This document shows positions 7,208 through 9,930 of a stretch of DNA of 9,930 nucleotides, one piece after another. A model generated the notes under the pieces. It made no database searches, had not been told where the DNA came from, and was given only the letters and a program-made list of their open reading frames with translations. How positions within the stretch are numbered: position 1 is the first letter of the stretch; the number at the start of each line of letters is the position of its first letter. Location of the stretch: the NCBI GenBank assembly GCA_012839145.1, contig DUNY01000081.1, positions 1-9,930 of the forward strand, written 5' to 3'. Origin of the DNA: Thermoanaerobacterales bacterium. Lineage in GTDB: Bacteria > Bacillota > Thermosediminibacteria > Thermosediminibacterales > Tepidanaerobacteraceae. The translations under genes were made by a program, and so were the position numbers.

Positions 7208-7233
7208 TTTAGTGGCTAACATTCCCCACTAAA
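7208..7233 (-). terminator. Hairpin spanning the bioY stop codon
   Basis: TTTAGTGG (7208-7215) and CCACTAAA (7226-7233) form a perfect 8-bp stem with a 10-nt loop, including the TAA of bioY. The minus-strand 3' flank is A-rich, not U-rich, so it is not a standard intrinsic terminator. It may be a 3'-end stabilising structure. Confidence 0.3.
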
Positions 7234-7778
7234 CCCAATTTTCTCAAAGAAGGTACGATAACCGAGGCGGTCAGGGCTATTAATACACTATAAATCAAAT
7301 CGGTAAACACAAACGGAAATAACCCTGCCAGGATTGCCGCCTTTATCGACAAGGATTTACCTAAATAGAAATTCATGATTAAGAATAAATGAATGATACC
7401 ACATAAGTATACTACCGACATACCTGCTAAAATTGGGCCTAGCAGTCCGGTCAGAGTAATTTTATCCAACTTCTCCGTAAGTCTCCCGATAATATATGAG
7501 CATAATGAGAAACCGATAATGTAACCGAAAGTGGGTTGAAAAATATATGTCAGGCCTCCTCCCTGAGTAAAAACAGGGAAACCCATTAAGCCAACGCCCA
7601 AATACAAAAGCTGCGAGTAAAGCCCATGCTTTGCCCCCAACAGAATACCTGAGTATGCACAAAATAAATACTGTAAAGTAAAAGGAACTAGAGGAGTGGG
7701 TATTTTAATAAAAGCGCCAATGGCTGTCAATGCGGCAAATAAAGCTATCAAAATCATATCCTTGGTTTTTAAACGCAT
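7209..7778 (-). CDS. bioY: BioY biotin transporter substrate-binding (S) component
   Basis: A 189-residue integral membrane protein with about six helices, the usual BioY length. Hallmarks: IKIPTPLVPFTLQ (24-36), GAKHGLYSQLLYL (48-60), GLMGFPVFTQGGGL (63-76), QPTFGYIIGF (81-90) and PFVFTDLIYSVL (155-166). From family knowledge BioY is the S component that binds biotin and docks with the ECF energising module (EcfA/A'/T); some solitary BioY proteins can transport alone. No ECF genes lie nearby, so it probably shares a module encoded elsewhere. In many BioY proteins the Asp of the last motif (here Asp160) is followed three residues later by Lys; here that position is Tyr163. The start at 7778 is chosen over an upstream in-frame start at 7832 because AAAGGGG (7789-7795) lies 10 nt before it and the promoter lies within the longer reading. 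A BirA-type operator covers its promoter. Confidence 0.93.
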   Translation of the reverse strand: MRLKTKDMILIALFAALTAIGAFIKIPTPLVPFTLQYLFCAYSGILLGAKHGLYSQLLYLGVGLMGFPVFTQGGGLTYIFQPTFGYIIGFSLCSYIIGRLTEKLDKITLTGLLGPILAGMSVVYLCGIIHLFLIMNFYLGKSLSIKAAILAGLFPFVFTDLIYSVLIALTASVIVPSLRKLGLVGNVSH

Positions 7779-7788
7779 AATAAAATCG

Positions 7789-7795
7789 CCCCTTT
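7789..7795 (-). promoter_or_regulatory. bioY: Ribosome binding site of bioY
   Basis: AAAGGGG on the minus strand ends 10 nt before ATG 7778. It decides the start: an in-frame upstream start at 7832 would lie upstream of the predicted transcription start near 7809. Confidence 0.65.
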
Positions 7796-7815
7796 GTATA
7801 ATGCTATTTTCCTTT

Positions 7816-7845
7816 ATTGTACCAGGATTCATAGATCATTGTCAA
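7816..7845 (-). promoter_or_regulatory. bioY: bioY promoter
   Basis: On the minus strand a perfect TTGACA (7845-7840), an 18-nt spacer and TACAAT (7821-7816), one base from the TATAAT consensus. Transcription would begin near 7809, about 30 nt before the start codon. The -35 hexamer is part of the inverted repeat described as the BirA operator. Confidence 0.8.
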
Positions 7846-7869
7846 CCATTCCTTTGTAATTGGTTGACA
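7840..7869. promoter_or_regulatory. Probable BirA (biotin repressor) operator of bioY
   Basis: TGTCAACC (7840-7847), 14 nt, GGTTGACA (7862-7869): perfect 8-bp inverted arms. From established knowledge, BirA operators take the form TTGTNAACC-N14-16-GGTTNACAA and occur before bio operons and bioY in Firmicutes. One arm contains the -35 box of bioY, so bound biotinoyl-AMP-BirA would block RNA polymerase. The C/G in place of the usual A/T at the variable position still fits. birA itself is not in the window. Confidence 0.82.
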
Positions 7870-8151
7870 TATAGTAAGTGATTTGGCTGTCCATATGATG
7901 CCACAATAATTGCCAAAGCTGACAGCGGTAACTTTTGCCGGCTATCTGGAAGGGTAAAATAAAATCATTACAATATTCAGGTTTAAAAACCCGTATGTCA
8001 AAGGGCCCATGATGTATGTATAAGCTCTCCACATGCTGAAACTAAATGGGTGGCCAGGTTGTCTTCCTCAACTACTGAATGCAAGGTAGGCATAAAAAGG
8101 ATGCATTGCAAATGGTCAACTGGAATATATCCTGAATAATAATTGGCGTAC
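7870..8151. other. Intergenic stretch without a supported gene
   Basis: Between the bioY operator and the yqxD promoter I see no coding region that can be supported. Two overlapping minus-strand open frames (56 and 67 codons) lack ribosome binding sites and recognisable families; the longer one runs through the bioY promoter and operator. No terminator, tRNA or riboswitch-like structure was recognised. Confidence 0.5.
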
Positions 8152-8183
8152 TTTACAAATGTTTTCACAAGCTGTGATATAAT
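8152..8183 (+). promoter_or_regulatory. Promoter of yqxD with extended -10
   Basis: A perfect TATAAT (8178-8183) preceded by TGA gives the extended -10 form TGNTATAAT. The best -35-like box, TTTACA (8152-8157), is 20 nt away, longer than ideal, which an extended -10 can tolerate. Transcription would begin near 8190, giving a very short leader of about 11 nt. Confidence 0.55.
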
Positions 8184-8200
8184 GGTTTAAGGTGATATGT

Positions 8201-8641
8201 ATGAAAATACTTATAGATGCAGATGGCTGCCCTGTTGTTGACATAACCGTAAAAATTGCTAAATCCTATGATTTAGAAGTAATCATAGTAAAAAACTTCT
8301 CCCATGAATTGTGGGATGATTATGCCACCATTGTAACGGTGGATCAATCTCCCGACAGTGCTGACTTCTATATTGTAAATCACGCCGCAAAAGATGATAT
8401 TGTAATCACTCAGGATTATGGCTTAGCAGCAATGGCTCTTGCCAAAGATGCCCTTTGCATTAATCAAAACGGGCTTATAATCTCTTCGGAAAACATAGAG
8501 CAGCTGCTTGCCCGCAGACATATTAACACAGAAATCCGAAGAAAACATAACAAATATACCAAGTTTAAAAAAAGAGAACCTGAGCAAGATGCGAAATTTG
8601 AAAAAAGTCTTAGGTATTTAATTGAAAAGCTCCCTCGCTGA
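8201..8641 (+). CDS. yqxD: YqxD/YaiI family protein (UPF0178, DUF188), PIN-like fold
   Basis: A 146-residue cytosolic protein of typical family length. Signature segments: MKILIDADGCPVV at the N terminus (family form DADACPV; here the second Ala is Gly10), VDQSPDSADFYIVN, DIVITQDYGLAAMAL, ENIEQLLARRH and a basic C-terminal third with RRKHNKYTKFKKRE. The Asp residues of the DAD, SPDSAD and TQDYGLA motifs are those expected of a PIN-like metal site. The family is widespread, and its biological role has not been established; a nuclease-like activity is only inferred from fold similarity. Start ATG 8201 is preferred over GTG 8192 because AAGGTGA (8189-8195) sits 5 nt upstream of the ATG and overlaps the GTG, and because the family begins MKI.VDAD. 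It is monocistronic and convergent with the downstream phosphoesterase. Confidence 0.92.
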   Translation: MKILIDADGCPVVDITVKIAKSYDLEVIIVKNFSHELWDDYATIVTVDQSPDSADFYIVNHAAKDDIVITQDYGLAAMALAKDALCINQNGLIISSENIEQLLARRHINTEIRRKHNKYTKFKKREPEQDAKFEKSLRYLIEKLPR

Positions 8642-8642
8642 A

Positions 8643-8687
8643 ATATATATATATATAATCAATAATTGGGGACCAATAATCGGGGAC
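8643..8687. repeat. AT run plus tandem 14-nt repeat in a convergent spacer
   Basis: Seven AT units (8643-8656) are followed by CAATAATTGGGGAC (8660-8673) and CAATAATCGGGGAC (8674-8687), a head-to-tail 14-nt duplication with one mismatch. The junction also forms a small hairpin, ATTGG-GGA-CCAAT (8665-8677). It fills the 55-nt gap between convergent genes. The hairpin is too weak, and lacks a U-tract, to call a terminator with confidence. Confidence 0.6.
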
Positions 8688-8696
8688 GGGTACAAA

Positions 8697-9551
8697 TTAT
8701 TCACTATGCAAAGTAACTACCATAATTTCCGGCCTGTTAAATATTCTGATGGGTATTATGCTGTTGCCAAGGCCTCTGCTTACAATCATTGTTGATTGAT
8801 TTTGTCTGTAGACACCGCTTGTGTGCTTAGGAAACAAACCTTGATCCGGTGCTACCAATCCCCCAACATAAGGTATCCTAAATTGCCCTCCATGTGCATG
8901 TCCTGAAAAAATCAGGTCTATGTTCTCATTTGCATATAAATCAAAGAGTTCAGGTCTATGAGAAAGCAAAATTTGAAAAACGGAATCATCTGATAGGCCT
9001 TTGAGATGTTCTTCCAATTTAGATGAATTTGTTCCGTCCATATAATCATAGGTCAAAAAATCCGGGTCCGATAAACCTAAGATTTCCATTTTTCCTTCGC
9101 CTTTAATCAATTCTATTTTACTATCATCAAGAATTTGTACACCACAGTTTAATAGGTTGTGGGTAATATTCCCATAATCACCGGACCATGCCTCGTGATT
9201 TCCGGAAACATAGTAAACCGGAGCTATTTTCATTGCACCGTTTATAAATTCTATTGCAGTATCAAGTTCATATTTTCTTCTGTCAATTAAATCTCCTGTG
9301 ACAACAATCATGTCCGGAGACACTGCACGGATTTTCCTTAATAAAAGCTCCTGATTCTTGCCAAATTTTTTATTATGTAAATCAGAAATATGGACAATTC
9401 TATATCCGTTAAACTCGTGCGGTATCTTAGCATTACAGTAATCAATTTCCGTTGTAGTTATACCATTATTCTGCCACACGCAAAATATTGACATGCTTGC
9501 AATAATAGCAGCTATAATAAGAATGATTCGTTTCTTACATTTTGTAAGCAT
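8697..9551 (-). CDS. Membrane-anchored metallophosphoesterase (YkuE/YaeI type)
   Basis: A 284-residue protein with an N-terminal hydrophobic segment (about 9-26) after a Lys/Arg-rich start, so the catalytic domain is anchored and probably faces outward. The calcineurin-like motif set is complete: ISDLHN (Asp57, His59), TGDLIDRR (Asp87), SGNHE (Asn118, His119), LLSHRPE (His198) and SGHAHGGQ (His218, His220). These supply the two-metal site. From family knowledge, the YkuE/YaeI group includes enzymes acting on phospho-substrates of the envelope, such as UDP-diacylglucosamine pyrophosphohydrolase-like or undecaprenyl-linked reactions, but the substrate cannot be told from sequence. The start is supported by AGGAAG (9558-9563) 6 nt upstream. 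The preceding membrane-protein gene ends only 37 nt upstream on the same strand, so the two are probably co-transcribed from a promoter outside the window. Confidence 0.92.
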   Translation of the reverse strand: MLTKCKKRIILIIAAIIASMSIFCVWQNNGITTTEIDYCNAKIPHEFNGYRIVHISDLHNKKFGKNQELLLRKIRAVSPDMIVVTGDLIDRRKYELDTAIEFINGAMKIAPVYYVSGNHEAWSGDYGNITHNLLNCGVQILDDSKIELIKGEGKMEILGLSDPDFLTYDYMDGTNSSKLEEHLKGLSDDSVFQILLSHRPELFDLYANENIDLIFSGHAHGGQFRIPYVGGLVAPDQGLFPKHTSGVYRQNQSTMIVSRGLGNSIIPIRIFNRPEIMVVTLHSE

Positions 9552-9588
9552 ATTTCACTTCCTATAAAGATTGCGCAATACTAATTAA

Positions 9589-9930
9589 TCATTTTTTTAT
9601 ACTCTTTAATCTTTTATATTTCAATCCAATTCCCATAAGCAGTGTTGGAAATAGGTTCTCAATTAGTGATAATAATGGAATATTAGGTAATTTTAAAAAA
9701 AGTCTTAAGAAAATAAATGGAGCATGATAAATATTCATTATAATCCAGTATCCACCTAGTTCCTCTGGTATCGCTGATGTTATTTCAGACAAATTTTCTC
9801 CAGTCATTGAAAATATATAAAACCATAAGACAATACCAGTAATCACAATAAAAGAACCCACGAAGAAGTCACGTTTTTTACTTGTATTTATGTCTAACAA
9901 TGTACCTGCAAAAATATAAAGTAGAATAAT
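9589..9930 (-). CDS. Unidentified small membrane protein, N terminus beyond the window
   Basis: The frame stays open to the window edge: 113 codons plus a stop are visible. A TTG at 9900 could serve as a start, but hydrophobic codons continue upstream of it (IILLYIFAGTLL), so the gene most likely begins outside the window. About four hydrophobic segments are seen: the partial one at the edge; FFVGSFIVITGIVLWFYIF; YWIIMNIYHAPFIFLRLFL; and a last one around LIENLFPTLLMGIGL. It ends in a basic tail, KYKRLKSIKK. I do not recognise the family. Separation of 37 nt from the metallophosphoesterase on the same strand suggests one operon. Confidence 0.6.
   Translation of the reverse strand: MILLYIFAGTLLDINTSKKRDFFVGSFIVITGIVLWFYIFSMTGENLSEITSAIPEELGGYWIIMNIYHAPFIFLRLFLKLPNIPLLSLIENLFPTLLMGIGLKYKRLKSIKK

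Noticed and set aside
7779..7832. Extended N terminus of BioY from 7832
   Set aside because: The added residues are not BioY-like and lie upstream of the predicted transcription start and of the AAAGGGG site.
7864..7869. Plus-strand TTGACA as a promoter directed away from bioY
   Set aside because: No acceptable -10 box lies 16-18 nt downstream, and there is no plus-strand gene until 8201, which has its own promoter; the hexamer is explained as the second operator arm.
7829..8032. 67-codon minus-strand open frame upstream of bioY
   Set aside because: It overlaps the bioY promoter and operator, lacks a ribosome binding site, and its translation matches no family I recognise.
7998..8168. 56-codon minus-strand frame from a GTG at 8168
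   Set aside because: The translation looks vaguely protein-like (SVVEEDNLATHLVSACGEL), but there is no ribosome binding site and no recognised family; chance cannot be excluded.

Overview
The window reads as chromosomal DNA of a low-to-moderate GC Gram-positive bacterium, most likely an anaerobic member of the Clostridia or Peptococcaceae-like Firmicutes. This rests on strong AGGAGG-type ribosome binding sites, sigma-A-like promoters, a YqxD-family protein, a solitary bioY with a BirA-type operator, a secreted MEMO-family protein and a YraQ-type permease paired with a CPKC thioredoxin. The placement is inference; there is no rRNA or other phylogenetic marker. No tRNA, rRNA, CRISPR array, integrase or transposase gene was found.

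Layout. Positions 1-500: the 3' end of a YraQ/ArsP-type permease, then a small CPKC thioredoxin, closed by a clear terminator. Positions 500-750: an intergenic stretch with a possible decayed minus-strand gene encoding a vicinal-Cys, acidic tail, followed by a candidate promoter. Positions 750-6457: a two-gene operon with a 4-nt ATGA overlap. It encodes a 1609-residue membrane-anchored alpha-2-macroglobulin-like protein without the thioester Cys-Gln motif, and a MEMO/AmmeMemoRadiSam-B protein with its own signal peptide. Both products should act outside the membrane. Positions 6458-6707: convergent intergenic DNA with a large hairpin. Positions 6708-7106 (minus): a small four-helix membrane protein. 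Positions 7209-7778 (minus): bioY, with a TTGACA-N18-TACAAT promoter whose -35 box lies inside a TGTCAACC-N14-GGTTGACA inverted repeat that fits a BirA operator. Positions 7870-8177: no supported gene. Positions 8201-8641 (plus): a YqxD/YaiI (UPF0178) protein. Positions 8642-8696: a convergent spacer with an AT run and a tandem 14-nt repeat. Positions 8697-9930 (minus): a membrane-anchored metallophosphoesterase preceded by an unidentified membrane protein that runs off the window.

How the genes relate. The permease and thioredoxin probably form one metalloid or thiol-related unit. The macroglobulin/MEMO pair is the most unusual unit, because strict overlap implies co-translation of two extracytoplasmic proteins whose joint role is not established. 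BioY imports biotin and is probably shut off by biotin-loaded BirA. The remaining genes look like ordinary housekeeping or poorly characterised envelope functions.
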